A stretch of 64,000 nucleotides of DNA from Paraburkholderia mimosarum LMG 23256 = NBRC 106338 (GCF_000739815.1 NZ_BBJJ01000009.1:124001-188000), one strand, 5' to 3'. Positions 53,945 to 63,997 are shown, numbered from the stretch's first letter. Notes: generated from the sequence alone by a model not told the origin. Made by a program: numbers and translations.

Positions 53945-55453
53945 ATGTCCTCCGTACCGCTCGACCAGATTCCCGCGCCGCACGATGCGGCCACGCTCAC
54001 GCTCGTCGACCAGCTCGTGCAGTGGGGCCGCCGCCGCATCGAGGAGCGGGTGTTCCGCCCCGGCATGCGTATGCCGTCCATCCGCAAGCTCGCGCTCGAC
54101 AAGGGCGTGTCGCGCTTTACCGTGGTCGAGGCGTACGAGCGCCTCGTCGCACAGGGTTACCTCGACTCGCGGCGCGGTTCGGGCTTCTACGTGCGCGAGC
54201 GGCTCGCGCTCGTGGCGGGCGTCGAGCGTGCGACGGGCGCCGCGGGCGCGCCCGCGCGGACGGACACCGCTACGGCCGCCGCCGCGCCGCCCACCATCGA
54301 CGTGGTCTGGCTGCTGCGCAACATGCTCCATACGTCGACGCGGCCCGAAAAAGGGCCGGGTCTGGGCTACCTGCCCGCGCGCTGGCTGGACGGCGAGCTG
54401 CTGACGGGCGCCATGCGCTCGCTGGGCCGCCAGAGCGGCACGCAGCTGCTGGGCTTCGGTTCGCCGCAAGGCTTCCTGCCGCTGCGCCAGCAGCTCCAGA
54501 CACGCATGGCTGAACTGGAGATCGGCGCGACGCCCGAGCAGATCGTGCTCGTTTCGGGCATCACCCAGGCGATCGACCTGCTGGCGCGCATCTACATGCA
54601 GCCCGGCGACACGGTGATCGTGGGCGACCCCGCGTGGTTCCAGATGTTCGGCCGCTTCGCCTCGCAGGGTGCGCGGCTCGTGGGCATGCCGTACACGCCC
54701 GAGGGGCCGGATCTCGATGCGCTAGAAGCGCTCGTCGAGACCTGGCGCCCGAAGATGCTCGTCATCAATTCGGTGCTGCAGAATCCCACGGGCACTTCGC
54801 TCACGGCTGCGCAGGCGTTCCGCATCCTGCGGCTTGCCGAGCAGTACGACTTCATCGTCGTCGAGGACGACATCTACGGCGACCTCTGCCCGACGGGCTA
54901 TCCGGCCACGCGCCTCGCGAGCCTCGACCAGCTGCGCCGCGTGATCTACCTCGGCAGTTTCTCGAAGACGCTCGCGCCGAACCTGCGCGTGGGCTATATC
55001 GCGAGCGCGCTCGACGTGGCGCAGGCGGTGGCGGACCAGAAAATGCTCGTCGGCATGACGAGCCCCGAGCTCAACGAGCGCGTGCTGTACCGCGTCCTCA
55101 CGGAGGGCCATTACCGGCGTCATGTGGAGCGGCTGCGCGCGCGGCTGGACGGTGTGCGCGACAAGGCGGCCCGCATGCTGGAGCGCGCCGGCTGCCGCCT
55201 CTTCACGGCGCCGGGCGCGGGCATGTTCCTGTGGACGGACACGGGCGTCGACGCGGACGCGCTCACCGCGGCGGGCCACGAAGCCGGTTTCCTGCTCACG
55301 CCGGGTAGCCTGTTCTCGCCGCACCAGTCGCCCACCACCTGGATGCGCTTCAACATCGCCAATTGCGGCGACCCGGCGCTGCCCGCCTTCCTCGCCGACT
55401 ACCTGGAGGGCGCCGCCCGGCGCGGCGTTCCGGTTTCGGGCGGCGACTCTTGA
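53945..55453 (+). CDS. MocR/PdxR-type transcriptional regulator (GntR + aminotransferase)
   Basis: A 502-residue fusion. Residues 15-85 form a GntR winged helix (MRMPSIRKLALDKGVSRFTV), followed by a disordered linker (90-118) and a fold I aminotransferase domain from about 120. The PLP lysine is Lys341 (LGSFSKTLAPNLRVG), with Asn280 and Asp308 (VVEDDIYG) for the cofactor. MocR proteins sense PLP-linked metabolites. GGGAGAAG at 4 bp supports the ATG at 53945. It is divergent from the VOC-DMT operon, with candidate operators between them. Confidence 0.93.
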   Translation: MSSVPLDQIPAPHDAATLTLVDQLVQWGRRRIEERVFRPGMRMPSIRKLALDKGVSRFTVVEAYERLVAQGYLDSRRGSGFYVRERLALVAGVERATGAAGAPARTDTATAAAAPPTIDVVWLLRNMLHTSTRPEKGPGLGYLPARWLDGELLTGAMRSLGRQSGTQLLGFGSPQGFLPLRQQLQTRMAELEIGATPEQIVLVSGITQAIDLLARIYMQPGDTVIVGDPAWFQMFGRFASQGARLVGMPYTPEGPDLDALEALVETWRPKMLVINSVLQNPTGTSLTAAQAFRILRLAEQYDFIVVEDDIYGDLCPTGYPATRLASLDQLRRVIYLGSFSKTLAPNLRVGYIASALDVAQAVADQKMLVGMTSPELNERVLYRVLTEGHYRRHVERLRARLDGVRDKAARMLERAGCRLFTAPGAGMFLWTDTGVDADALTAAGHEAGFLLTPGSLFSPHQSPTTWMRFNIANCGDPALPAFLADYLEGAARRGVPVSGGDS

Positions 55454-55552
55454 AAACGGCGCCGTCCGTCCTCAACTGGGCGGGCGGCGCGCCGCGATGC
55501 CGCGGCCCACGATCTGTCAGACCAGAACTGCAACGAAAGAGGACTCCCGACC

Positions 55553-57463
55553 ATGGCACAAGAAACCATGAGCTTCCAGGCAGAAGTGAAACAGCTTCTG
55601 CACCTGATGATCCATTCGCTGTACAGCAACAAGGAAATCTTCCTGCGCGAGCTGATCTCGAACGCATCGGACGCGGCGGACAAGCTGCGCTTCGAGGCGA
55701 TCGCAAACAACGCGCTCTATGAAGACGATCCGAACCTGCGCATCCGCGTGAGTTTCGACAAGGCCGCCCGCACCATCACGATCGACGACAACGGCATCGG
55801 CATGAGCCATGACGAAGCCGTCTCCCACCTCGGCACGATCGCGCGCTCGGGCACCAAGGAATTCTTCGGCAAGCTCTCGGGCGACCAGCAGAAGGATGCG
55901 GCGCTCATCGGCCAGTTCGGCGTGGGCTTCTATTCGGGCTTCATCGTCGCGGACAAGATCACCGTGGAAAGCCGTCGCGCGGGCCTCCCGGCCGCCGAGG
56001 GCGTGCGCTGGACGAGCGCGGGCGAGGGCGAGTTCGCCGTCGAGACGATCGAGCGCGCGCAACGCGGCACGACCATCACGCTGCATCTGCGCGAAGGCGA
56101 GGACGAGCTGCTTTCCGCATGGAAGATCAAGTCGATCATCCAGAAGTATTCGGATCACGTCGGCCTGCCCATCGAGATGAAGAAGGAGGAATGGGACGCC
56201 GAAAAGAGCGAGATGGTCACGAAGGACGAGTACGAGACCATCAACCAGGCGAGCGCGCTGTGGACTCGCGCGAAGAGCGACATCAGCGACGAGCAATACC
56301 AGCAGTTCTATCAGCATCTCGCGCACGATCACCAGAATCCGCTCGCGTGGACGCATAACCGCGTGGAAGGCCGCAGCGAATATACGCAGCTGCTCTACGT
56401 GCCGTCGCATGCGCCGTTCGACCTGTGGAACCGCGACCACAAGAGCGGGCTGAAGCTCTACGTGAAGCGCGTGTTCATCATGGACGACGCCGAGCAGCTG
56501 CTGCCCAACTATCTGCGCTTCGTGAAGGGTGTGGTCGATTCGAGCGATCTGCCGCTCAACGTCTCGCGCGAAATCCTCCAGGAAAGCCGCGACGTGAAGG
56601 CGATTCGCGATGGCGTGACCAAGCGCGTGCTCTCGATGCTCGAAGAGATGGCGAACGCCGCTACGGACACCGAAGCAAAAGAGGAAGACAAGGCGAAGTA
56701 CGCCACGTTCTGGACCGAGTTCGGTCAGGTGCTCAAGGAAGGCATCGGCGAGGATCACGCCAATCGCGAGCGCGTGGCGAAGCTCGCGCGCTTCGCGTCG
56801 ACGCACAACGACACGAACGAGCAGAACGTCTCGCTCGCCGATTACGTCTCGCGCATGAAGCCCGAGCAGACGAAGATCTACTACGTCACCGCCGACACGT
56901 GGCAGGCCGCGAAGAACAGCCCGCACCTCGAAGTGTTCCGCAAGAAGGGCGTGGAAGTGCTGCTGCTCACCGACCGCGTCGATGAGTGGATGCTCTCGTT
57001 CCTGAACGAGTTCGACGGCAAGCCGCTCGCGAGCGTGGCGCGCGGCGACCTCGACCTCGGCGCGCTCAACGACGAGGAAAAGCAGCAGCAGGAGAAGGTG
57101 AGCGAGGAACTCAAGCCGCTCGTCGAACACATGAAGGAAGCGCTCAAGGACAAGGCCAAGGACGTGCGCCTCACGTTCCGCCTGACCGATTCGCCCTCGT
57201 GCCTCGTGGCCGACGAAGGCGACATGAGCGGTTACCTGCAGCGCATGCTGAAGGCGGCGGGGCAGCAGGCGCCGGAAATGCATCCGATCCTCGAAGTGAA
57301 TCCGGACCATCCGCTCGTGAAGGCGCTGCGCACCGATAGCGCGGACTTCGGCGACTGGTGCCATCTGCTGTTCGATCAGGCGCTGCTGGCCGAAGGCGGC
57401 ACGCTCGACGATCCGGCCAGCTTTGTGAAGCGCACCAACGCACTGTTGATCGCGCGGGCGTAA
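55553..57463 (+). CDS. htpG: Molecular chaperone HtpG (Hsp90)
   Basis: A 636-residue Hsp90. The N-terminal ATPase shows [27 protein letters not shown] and [11 protein letters not shown], the Bergerat-fold motifs. Middle and dimerisation domains follow to the normal C-terminal length. GAGGA at 9 bp supports [18 protein letters not shown]. It is followed by a strong terminator, so it is a separate unit. It assists folding of a subset of proteins under heat and other stress. No sigma-32 promoter was identified. Confidence 0.96.
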   Translation: MAQETMSFQAEVKQLLHLMIHSLYSNKEIFLRELISNASDAADKLRFEAIANNALYEDDPNLRIRVSFDKAARTITIDDNGIGMSHDEAVSHLGTIARSGTKEFFGKLSGDQQKDAALIGQFGVGFYSGFIVADKITVESRRAGLPAAEGVRWTSAGEGEFAVETIERAQRGTTITLHLREGEDELLSAWKIKSIIQKYSDHVGLPIEMKKEEWDAEKSEMVTKDEYETINQASALWTRAKSDISDEQYQQFYQHLAHDHQNPLAWTHNRVEGRSEYTQLLYVPSHAPFDLWNRDHKSGLKLYVKRVFIMDDAEQLLPNYLRFVKGVVDSSDLPLNVSREILQESRDVKAIRDGVTKRVLSMLEEMANAATDTEAKEEDKAKYATFWTEFGQVLKEGIGEDHANRERVAKLARFASTHNDTNEQNVSLADYVSRMKPEQTKIYYVTADTWQAAKNSPHLEVFRKKGVEVLLLTDRVDEWMLSFLNEFDGKPLASVARGDLDLGALNDEEKQQQEKVSEELKPLVEHMKEALKDKAKDVRLTFRLTDSPSCLVADEGDMSGYLQRMLKAAGQQAPEMHPILEVNPDHPLVKALRTDSADFGDWCHLLFDQALLAEGGTLDDPASFVKRTNALLIARA

Positions 57464-57486
57464 AGCACGGGTTCGCGTGTATTCGA

Positions 57487-57528
57487 GAAAGCCCCTTGCG
57501 GTTGTCCGCCGCAAGGGGCTTTCCTTTT
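57487..57528 (+). terminator. Rho-independent terminator of htpG
   Basis: A 15-base perfect stem GAAAGCCCCTTGCGG / CCGCAAGGGGCTTTC with a seven-base loop is followed by a T-rich run. Confidence 0.88.
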
Positions 57529-57566
57529 GCGCAGCCCGCTCACAGCGAACTGCAATCGTCGCGGCC

Positions 57567-57572
57567 TATAAT
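57567..57572 (+). promoter_or_regulatory. Putative -10 box of ubiC close to its start codon
   Basis: TATAAT lies only seven bases before the preferred ATG at 57580, so transcription would start at about the A of the ATG. No clear -35 is seen. Confidence 0.4.
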
Positions 57573-57579
57573 GCGCGCC

Positions 57580-58230
57580 ATGCCTCTCCGATTCGATGCC
57601 GCTGACGCGCACTGGCGCGTCACGCCCTTGCCCGCCTTGAGCGCCTGCCAGAAAGACTGGCTCACGCGCGGCGGTTCGCTCACGGCGCATTTGCGCATGC
57701 TCGGACGCGTCGAAGTTCGCGTGACGCGCGAAGCCGTCGATATGCCCTGGCTCGACGAATACGCCGCGCTCGGGCTCGCGCCGCGCGAGCGCGCGTGGGT
57801 GCGCGAGATCGTGCTCGCCGTCGATGGCGTGCCGTTCGTGGCCGCGCATAGCGTGACCCCTTTCATCGCGAGCCGCGGTGTGTGGCAGGCCATGCGCCGG
57901 CTGCGCACGCGGCCGCTCGCGGAACTGCTCTACAGCGACAGCGGTGTGGCGCGCTCGGCGCTCGTCAGTCGGCGCGTAGGCGCCAGGCATCCGCTTTACC
58001 GGCTCGCTGCGCGCGAGGTCGTGGGCGAGCCGGCGGCTGCGCGGTTTCTCGCACGCCGCTCGGTATTCGAGCGCGCGGGCGCGCCGCTGCTCGTGACCGA
58101 ATGCATGCTGCCCGCGCTGTGGTCGCGCCTCGCGAGCGGCCCGCTTGCGCACGAGACCGGCGTGCATCTCGGACGCGAGCGCGGCCCGCTCGATCACACG
58201 GCATCGCGCGCGCATCAGGCGCCGCGTTGA
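57580..58230 (+). CDS. ubiC: Chorismate--pyruvate lyase
   Basis: A 216-residue enzyme that converts chorismate to 4-hydroxybenzoate and pyruvate, the first step of ubiquinone synthesis. The block [20 protein letters not shown] matches UbiC, with the Glu of LLVTECMLP in the active site. It is longer than E. coli UbiC (165), with an additional Arg-rich C terminus. The start at 57580 is preferred, and 57571 is an alternative; either is very close to a TATAAT box. No ubiA follows in this window. Confidence 0.87.
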   Translation: MPLRFDAADAHWRVTPLPALSACQKDWLTRGGSLTAHLRMLGRVEVRVTREAVDMPWLDEYAALGLAPRERAWVREIVLAVDGVPFVAAHSVTPFIASRGVWQAMRRLRTRPLAELLYSDSGVARSALVSRRVGARHPLYRLAAREVVGEPAAARFLARRSVFERAGAPLLVTECMLPALWSRLASGPLAHETGVHLGRERGPLDHTASRAHQAPR

Positions 58231-58249
58231 ACCTCGCGCATCGGTTGCC

Positions 58250-58810
58250 ATGACCTACAAGCGCTGCTTCGATCCCGTCGTCGATGCGCATACGCGCGTG
58301 CTGATCCTCGGCAGCCTGCCGGGTGAGGCGTCGCTCGCGCATCAGCAGTATTACGCGCACAAGCAGAACAGGTTCTGGCATCTGGTGGGCGAGGTGATCG
58401 GCGAGGATCTCGTAGCGATGAAGTACGAAGCGCGGCTGCAAACGCTGCGCTCGAAACGAGTCGGCCTATGGGACGTCGTGGCGCAAGCGCGCCGCGAGGG
58501 CAGTCTCGACGGCGATATCCGCGATCACGAGGGCAACGATCTCATCGCGCTGATCCAGCGTCTGCCCGCGCTCGAAGCGATCGCGTTCAACGGCGGCACG
58601 GCGGCGCGCATCGGCGAGCGCATTCTTGGCGCGCATGCGCGGCCCTTCACGATCCTGCGGTTGCCGTCCAGCAGTCCTGCCTATGCGTCGATGAACTTCG
58701 CGGCGAAGCTCCTGCAATGGCGCGCATTGGCTGCGTTCGTCGGCGAGCCCGACGCGCCTATGAGCGCCGGCGCGCACAGGCGCGAGCGCGCTGCGACCCG
58801 GCGGCGCTAG
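58250..58810 (+). CDS. Uracil-DNA glycosylase superfamily protein, deoxyinosine type
   Basis: A 186-residue DNA repair enzyme of the UDG superfamily. The motif LGSLPGEASLAHQQYYAHKQ with NRFW, followed by LPSSSPAYASM, fits the group called DNA-deoxyinosine glycosylase. It would remove damaged or deaminated bases. The canonical NPRN-type part reads AHKQN here. The C-terminal tail is Arg-rich. It starts 19 bp after the ubiC stop, so it may be co-transcribed. A weak ribosome binding site precedes the ATG. Confidence 0.82.
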   Translation: MTYKRCFDPVVDAHTRVLILGSLPGEASLAHQQYYAHKQNRFWHLVGEVIGEDLVAMKYEARLQTLRSKRVGLWDVVAQARREGSLDGDIRDHEGNDLIALIQRLPALEAIAFNGGTAARIGERILGAHARPFTILRLPSSSPAYASMNFAAKLLQWRALAAFVGEPDAPMSAGAHRRERAATRRR

Positions 58811-58922
58811 CATCCGCTCGAAGTGCATCGCAACCCGGGCGCAATGCGCCGCGAATGCTATGCTCTCGGTCGCCTGAGCAAATGCACCTGCATTTGCGCC
58901 CCCACAGCAAGCGATTTTCTAC

Positions 58923-59843
58923 ATGACGACTCTTATCAAGCGCGCCTCCGCCGAGGCCCGCGCATTCAAGCAATCTGGCAACGCGACGCAATCGGGCGAG
59001 ACCGGGAAGGTCACGAAGCGCCCCCGCCGCGCATCGGCCGCCGCCGACGACCTCGACAACGCGCCGGTCATCGAAGCGCCGCGCAAGCCGCGTTTCGCGC
59101 CGGTCACGTTCTCGGAAGAGCACGGCGTGCGCTATCTGCACTTCGGCACCGAGTGGGTGCAGGGCGCGATGCGTCTTGCGAAGCCGCAACACATCGAGCT
59201 CGAATACGCGCAGCAGATGATGGCGTGGCTGCTCTTTCTCGCCACCCCCGAGCGCATCGTGCAACTGGGTCTCGGCGCCGCCGCGCTCACCAAGTTCGCG
59301 CACCGCTACCTGCGTCCCGCGAAGGTCGAGGCGATCGAACTGAATCCGGCGGTCGTGGTGGCCGCGCGCACGATGTTCGAACTGCCGTACGATGACGCGC
59401 GTCTCACCGTGCGCGAACTCGACGCCTGGGACTTCGTGCAGGACCGCGCCAATCACGGCACGATCGGCGTGCTGCAGATCGACGTGTACGACGCCACCGC
59501 GCGCGGCCCGGTGCTCGACAGCGTGGCGTTCTATCGCGCAGTGCGCGCTTGCCTGACCGATGCGGGTGTCGTGACGGTCAATCTGTTCGGCGACCATCCG
59601 AGCTTCGTGCGCAACATGAAGCGCCTGAACGAAGCCTTCGACGGCCGCGTGATCGCGCTGCCCGAAGTGCACGAGGGCAATCGCGTGGCGCTGGCGTTCT
59701 CGGGCCCGGCGCTAGAAGTGTCGTACGAAGCGCTCGAAAAGCGTGCCCGCCTGCTCGAAAGCAAGCTCGGACTGCCGGCGCACCAGTGGGTGAAGGCGCT
59801 GCGCGAATCGAGCGGCCAGAACGGCGCGACGTTCTCGATCTGA
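58923..59843 (+). CDS. Spermidine synthase-like protein
   Basis: A 306-residue protein with a Rossmann methyltransferase-type fold as in SpeE. The first 60 residues are basic and of low complexity. The family parts are VQLGLGAAALTKFAHRYL (SAM site), EAIELNPAVV and LQIDVYDATARGPVLD, which corresponds to the catalytic Asp region of spermidine synthase. It may lack polyamine activity, as many such homologues do. The start at 58923 has a poor ribosome binding site. It ends at a strong terminator. Confidence 0.78.
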   Translation: MTTLIKRASAEARAFKQSGNATQSGETGKVTKRPRRASAAADDLDNAPVIEAPRKPRFAPVTFSEEHGVRYLHFGTEWVQGAMRLAKPQHIELEYAQQMMAWLLFLATPERIVQLGLGAAALTKFAHRYLRPAKVEAIELNPAVVVAARTMFELPYDDARLTVRELDAWDFVQDRANHGTIGVLQIDVYDATARGPVLDSVAFYRAVRACLTDAGVVTVNLFGDHPSFVRNMKRLNEAFDGRVIALPEVHEGNRVALAFSGPALEVSYEALEKRARLLESKLGLPAHQWVKALRESSGQNGATFSI

Positions 59844-60159
59844 TGCGCGCGCGAACGGCGCTCACGCCGTTGCAGCAGAAAGAACCGGCCACGTGGCCGG
59901 TTTTTTTTCGGCCGCGCGCGGCAAGCACAGCACATTCCCGGTCGATTTGGTTGACCCGGCGCAAGCCGTTGGCGCTTGACAACGCCCTCGAAATTCGGGT
60001 CCGCCCTGCTTGACCGTGCGGCGTGCCCTCGATACTCTTTTGAGCGCTTTCGGGGACCTTGCGGACTATCCGTTTGCGAGGCCAGGGGCCGCTTCACGCC
60101 GGGCGGCGAATCGCAAACAAAGCATGGCCGTATAACTACATAAGCAACGAGGAGACGTC
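59844..60159. other. Intergenic region between the spermidine synthase-like gene and mctP operon
   Basis: It contains a terminator at its left end and a TTGACA-like element at 59976 without a good -10. No gene is supported. The mctP operon promoter must lie here. Confidence 0.4.
59880..59908 (+). terminator. Rho-independent terminator of the spermidine synthase-like gene
   Basis: AACCGGCCACGTGGCCGGTT forms a palindromic stem followed by a run of eight T residues. Confidence 0.88.
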
Positions 60160-60396
60160 ATGGCTCACGACGCCGACGCCGGAAAATCAAGCAAGCATTG
60201 GCAATGGCTTTTGCTGCTGCCCTGGATCGCGATGATCTGGGTGCCGTCGTACAACAGGATCGAGCCCACTCTGTGGGACTTCCCGTTTTTCTACTGGTAT
60301 CAGCTTCTCTGGGTGTTGATCAGCGCCGTCGTTACCGCGCTCGTCTACTTCAAGACGAAGACCCGCGGCAAGGGTGATGCAGGGGGCGCGCAATGA
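60160..60396 (+). CDS. DUF3311 domain protein, partner of MctP
   Basis: A 78-residue membrane protein with two hydrophobic helices (WQWLLLLPWIAMIWVP and LLWVLISAVVTALVYF). The IAMIWVPSYNRIEP block defines DUF3311. Such proteins accompany SSS-family symporters, often as a small subunit. GAGGAG at 6 bp supports the ATG. Its stop overlaps the mctP start by 4 bp (ATGA), so the two are translated together. Confidence 0.9.
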   Translation: MAHDADAGKSSKHWQWLLLLPWIAMIWVPSYNRIEPTLWDFPFFYWYQLLWVLISAVVTALVYFKTKTRGKGDAGGAQ

Positions 60397-61943
60397 ACGT
60401 CACCGCAACTATCGTCTTCGTCCTGTTCTTCCTCGGCGTCACGGTTCTCGGCTTCGTGGCTGCCCACTGGCGCAAGGGCGATCTCGCGCATCTCGACGAA
60501 TGGGGCCTGGGCGGCCGCCGCTTCGGCACGATCGTCACCTGGTTCCTGCTCGGCGGCGACCTCTACACCGCGTACACGTTCATCGCCGTGCCGGCGCTCG
60601 TGTTCGGTGCGGGCGCAATGGGCTTCTTCGCGCTGCCCTATACGATCCTGATCTATCCGTTCGCGTTCGTCGTGTTTCCGAAGCTCTGGGCCATCGCGAA
60701 GCGTCACCGCTATGTCACGTCGGCCGACTTCGTGAGCGCGCGCTATGGCAGCCGCATGCTCGCGCTCGCCATCGCCGTGACGGGCATTGTCGCGACCATG
60801 CCGTATATCGCACTGCAGCTCGTGGGTATCGAAGTGGTGATCGGCGCACTCGGGTTCGATACGACGGGCTTCGTCGGCGACCTGCCGCTCATCATCGCGT
60901 TCGCCATTCTCGCGGCCTATACGTACACGTCGGGTCTGCGCGCGCCGGCCATGATCGCCGTGGTGAAGGACATCCTCATCTACATCACGATCATCGTCGC
61001 GATCATCGTCATCCCCGCGCAGATGGGCGGCTTCGGCCACATCTTCGGCGCGGTGCCGCCGGCCAAGCTGCTGCTCAAGTCGCCTGACGCCGCGAGCCTG
61101 AACGGTTATAGCGCCTACGCGACGCTCGCGGTGGGCTCGGCGCTCGCGCTGTTCCTGTACCCGCACTCGGTCACGGCGATTCTCTCGTCGGCCTCGGGCA
61201 ACACCATTCGCCGCAACATGGCGATGCTGCCCGCGTACTCGCTCGTGCTCGGCCTGCTCGCGCTGCTCGGCTACATGGCGCTCGCCTCGGGCGTGAAGGA
61301 CATGCCGGAGTTCGCGCCGTACTTCAAGGCCTTCGGTCCGAACTTCGCGGTGCCGGCGCTGTTCCTGCACTTCTTCCCGTCGTGGTTCGTTGGCGTGGCG
61401 TTCGCCGCCATCGGCATCGGCGCGCTGGTGCCCGCGGCCATCATGTCGATTGCGGCGGCCAATCTCTACACGCGCAACATCCACAAGGAGTTCATCAACC
61501 GCAATATGTCGCACGAGCAGGAGACCAACGTCGCGAAGCTGGTCTCGCTGATCGTGAAGGTCGGCGCGGTGGCGTTCATCCTGGGCCTGCCGCTCACGTA
61601 CGCGATCCAGCTGCAACTGCTCGGCGGCATCTGGATCATCCAGACGCTGCCCGCCATCGTGCTCGGTCTCTACACGCGCGTGCTCGACTACCGCGGCCTG
61701 CTGGCGGGCTGGGCAGCCGGCATCGCCACCGGCACGTGGATGGCCGTTTCGCTCAAGCTCGCAAGCTCGATCTTCACGATCCACCTGTTCGGCATGGCGA
61801 TTCCAGGCTACGCCGCCGTGTGGTCGCTGATCGTGAACCTCGTGGTGTCGATCGCGGTGTCCGTGCTCGTGCACCTGTTCGGCATGGAGAAGGGCGAGGA
61901 CCGCACGCGTCCGGAAGATTATCTCGACGTCGTCGAGGGCTGA
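60393..61943 (+). CDS. mctP: Monocarboxylate uptake permease, sodium:solute symporter family
   Basis: A 516-residue inner membrane symporter with about 13 transmembrane segments. It has the SSS signature around FLLGGDLYTAYTF and the CRYGSRM-like SARYGSRM loop. The family member MctP of rhizobia takes up lactate, pyruvate and propionate, and the DUF3311 partner is a mark of this subfamily. The 4-bp overlap with the upstream gene makes it translationally coupled. No two-component regulators are next to it. A strong terminator follows. Confidence 0.9.
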   Translation: MNVTATIVFVLFFLGVTVLGFVAAHWRKGDLAHLDEWGLGGRRFGTIVTWFLLGGDLYTAYTFIAVPALVFGAGAMGFFALPYTILIYPFAFVVFPKLWAIAKRHRYVTSADFVSARYGSRMLALAIAVTGIVATMPYIALQLVGIEVVIGALGFDTTGFVGDLPLIIAFAILAAYTYTSGLRAPAMIAVVKDILIYITIIVAIIVIPAQMGGFGHIFGAVPPAKLLLKSPDAASLNGYSAYATLAVGSALALFLYPHSVTAILSSASGNTIRRNMAMLPAYSLVLGLLALLGYMALASGVKDMPEFAPYFKAFGPNFAVPALFLHFFPSWFVGVAFAAIGIGALVPAAIMSIAAANLYTRNIHKEFINRNMSHEQETNVAKLVSLIVKVGAVAFILGLPLTYAIQLQLLGGIWIIQTLPAIVLGLYTRVLDYRGLLAGWAAGIATGTWMAVSLKLASSIFTIHLFGMAIPGYAAVWSLIVNLVVSIAVSVLVHLFGMEKGEDRTRPEDYLDVVEG

Positions 61944-61995
61944 TCTGCCTTTGATCCGGCCTGGCGCACGCCGCCGGGCCCCCCGCATGACCGGG

Positions 61996-62031
61996 AATGC
62001 CCGCAACGAAGCGTTGCGGGCATTTGTTTTT
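61996..62031 (+). terminator. Rho-independent terminator of mctP
   Basis: A 13-base stem AATGCCCGCAACG / CGTTGCGGGCATT with a three-base loop is followed by a T-rich run. Confidence 0.88.
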
Positions 62032-62075
62032 CTGGTGCACGATGGCGCTGTTCCGGCTCACGTTCAGACCGCACC

Positions 62076-63317
62076 ATGGCCTCGTCCGAAACCGAATCTG
62101 GCTCCGAGCCGCGCTCCCAGCGTACTGGCGCTCCCGATGCCCAGCCCCCGCTTCGCTCGCGCCCGCCGCGCCACCGCTCGCGACTTTCGCGCATGTGGCG
62201 CGCGCTCAGCTCGCCGTACTACCGCTACCGCAACGCCAGGGTCATTCACAGCGTGCGCGTGGGTCTCGCGATGCTCGCGTCGATTCTCGCGACCTCGGGG
62301 ATCCACATTCCGCACGGCATCTGGGCGTCGGTCACGCTGCTCGTCGTGATCGGCGGGTTGCAGCATCAAGGCAACATCCGCAAGAAGGCCGCCGAGCGGG
62401 CGTTCGGCACGCTGCTGGGCGCCGTGATCGGCCTCACGCTAATCGTCGTGCAGGCCGTCACGGGGTCGGCGCCGCTCACCTATGTGCTGATGTCGCTCGT
62501 CGCCGCCGTATGCGGCTACTACGCGATTGGCAAGCCCGGCTACGTCGCGCTGCTTGCCGCGATCACCATGTGCATCGTCGCCGGCCACGGCGACAATCTC
62601 ATCGATACGGGGCTCTGGCGCACGCTCAACGTGATGATCGGCATCGTCATCGCGCTTGCGTTCTCGTTCGCGTTGCCGCTGCACGCCACGTATTCGTGGC
62701 GCTACAGCCTCGCCGACAATCTGCGCGAATGCGCGCGCGTCTATGCGCAAGTGGCGAACGGCGAGCATATCGATCCGGACGAGCAGGTGCGGACGTTCAT
62801 GCGCCTGAACGCCCGGCTCGTCGAGCTGCGTTCGCTCATGCCTTCGGTGACCAAGGAGATCGATGTGCCGCTCGCGCGGCTGGAGCAGGTGCAGCGCCTG
62901 CATCGAGCGATGCTCAGCGCGCTGGAGATGCTCTGCACGGGAACGAGTAGTTACGAGCAGGCGCTCGTGCGGGTGGCATTCGCGCAGCGCGGCGAGCCGG
63001 TGCGCCGCGCGTTGCTTGCCACTGCGCGCGCGCTGCGCTTCGGCGGCGGCCGTCATCCCGATGCGGCCGCGCAGGGGCTGCGCCCGTCAGTTGCGAGCGT
63101 GCAGGCATGTGCCCCGGAGTCGTCGGCTATGGCGGGTGGAGAGGATGCAAACGCCGCCGTATTGCCGCCTGCGCGCAGCGAGCTTGCACCGCAGTTGCAG
63201 GGGCCCTACTGGCTCAGCCTGCGCGTGGAGGAGCAAGTGGAGCGCCTGCGCGCGCTGCTCCTCGAGACCGAGCCGCGCTGGAACATCGAGTGCGCCGCGT
63301 CGCACCGCATGATGTGA
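62076..63317 (+). CDS. FUSC-family inner membrane protein
   Basis: A 413-residue protein of the fusaric acid resistance-like family. Five to six hydrophobic segments occur between about 60 and 210 (VRVGLAMLASILATSG, LLVVIGGLQHQ, LIVVQAVTG). The conserved GIWASVTLLVVIGGLQH and ERAFGTLLGAVIG motifs fit FUSC. The rest is a cytoplasmic helical domain. The family exports aromatic or carboxylic acids. No partner membrane-fusion protein is adjacent. The first 40 residues are Arg/Ser/Pro-rich. Confidence 0.88.
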   Translation: MASSETESGSEPRSQRTGAPDAQPPLRSRPPRHRSRLSRMWRALSSPYYRYRNARVIHSVRVGLAMLASILATSGIHIPHGIWASVTLLVVIGGLQHQGNIRKKAAERAFGTLLGAVIGLTLIVVQAVTGSAPLTYVLMSLVAAVCGYYAIGKPGYVALLAAITMCIVAGHGDNLIDTGLWRTLNVMIGIVIALAFSFALPLHATYSWRYSLADNLRECARVYAQVANGEHIDPDEQVRTFMRLNARLVELRSLMPSVTKEIDVPLARLEQVQRLHRAMLSALEMLCTGTSSYEQALVRVAFAQRGEPVRRALLATARALRFGGGRHPDAAAQGLRPSVASVQACAPESSAMAGGEDANAAVLPPARSELAPQLQGPYWLSLRVEEQVERLRALLLETEPRWNIECAASHRMM

Positions 63318-63348
63318 CGCCGGGTGTGACGCCCGCCGCGGCGAAGCG

Positions 63349-63777
63349 TCAGGCCGGGTGATCGAGCGGCGGTGCGGTGACCATCCACGGCACGCCGAAC
63401 TTGTCGGTCACCATGCCGAAGCCGGGCGACCAGAAGGTCTTCTGAAAGGGCATCGTCACATTGCCGCCTTTGGCGAGCGCGTTGAAGTAACGCTCGGCCG
63501 TCGCGGCGTCGGAGCCCGTCAGCGAGACGCCGAAGCCCGCGAACTTGTCGTTCTGCGTCATGCAGCCGCCGTCGGACATCATGAGCTGCGCGTCGCCGAT
63601 CTGCAGCGTCGCGTGCATGATCTTTTCGGCGAATTCCGGCGTCACGGGGCGCTCCGGATCGGGCGGCGCATCCTTGAAGCGCATCTTGAACAGCTCCTGC
63701 GCACCGAGCGCTTCGCGATAGAAGGCGATCGCCTCGTCGCATTTGCCGGAATAGAAGAGATAGGGCTGGATTTGCAT
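63349..63777 (-). CDS. VOC family protein, PhnB-like
   Basis: A 142-residue protein of the PhnB / 3-demethylubiquinone-9 3-methyltransferase-like VOC group. It begins MQIQPYLFYSGKCDEAIAFY, with a typical PYLxFxGxxxEAxxFY, and has the FWSPGFGMVTDKFGVPWMV end. The family is mostly of unknown function, and PhnB itself is not needed for phosphonate degradation. AAGGAAA precedes the ATG at 63777. It is convergent with the FUSC gene. Confidence 0.9.
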   Translation of the reverse strand: MQIQPYLFYSGKCDEAIAFYREALGAQELFKMRFKDAPPDPERPVTPEFAEKIMHATLQIGDAQLMMSDGGCMTQNDKFAGFGVSLTGSDAATAERYFNALAKGGNVTMPFQKTFWSPGFGMVTDKFGVPWMVTAPPLDHPA

Positions 63778-63997
63778 CGTCGGTTTCCTTGCGGACTGGA
63801 CGTTGGGCGGCCCCTTCTAGCGGACGCGAGTTGGCGCGGGGCCGGATGGCGCGGCGGGTTGCGCCGCTGCCCTGATTCTAGGCGCGCGATCGGGCGTCAC
63901 CGAGTGACGTGTCGCCAGGGTTTGCGAGAGCACGCACGGGAACGCGCATTGCTCAGCCGCGCAACGCGCATAACGCGCATAACGAAAGGGGCCGCAC

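Noticed and set aside
55517..57514. Long frame opposite htpG
   Set aside because: The composition is of antisense type and HtpG on the other strand is certain.
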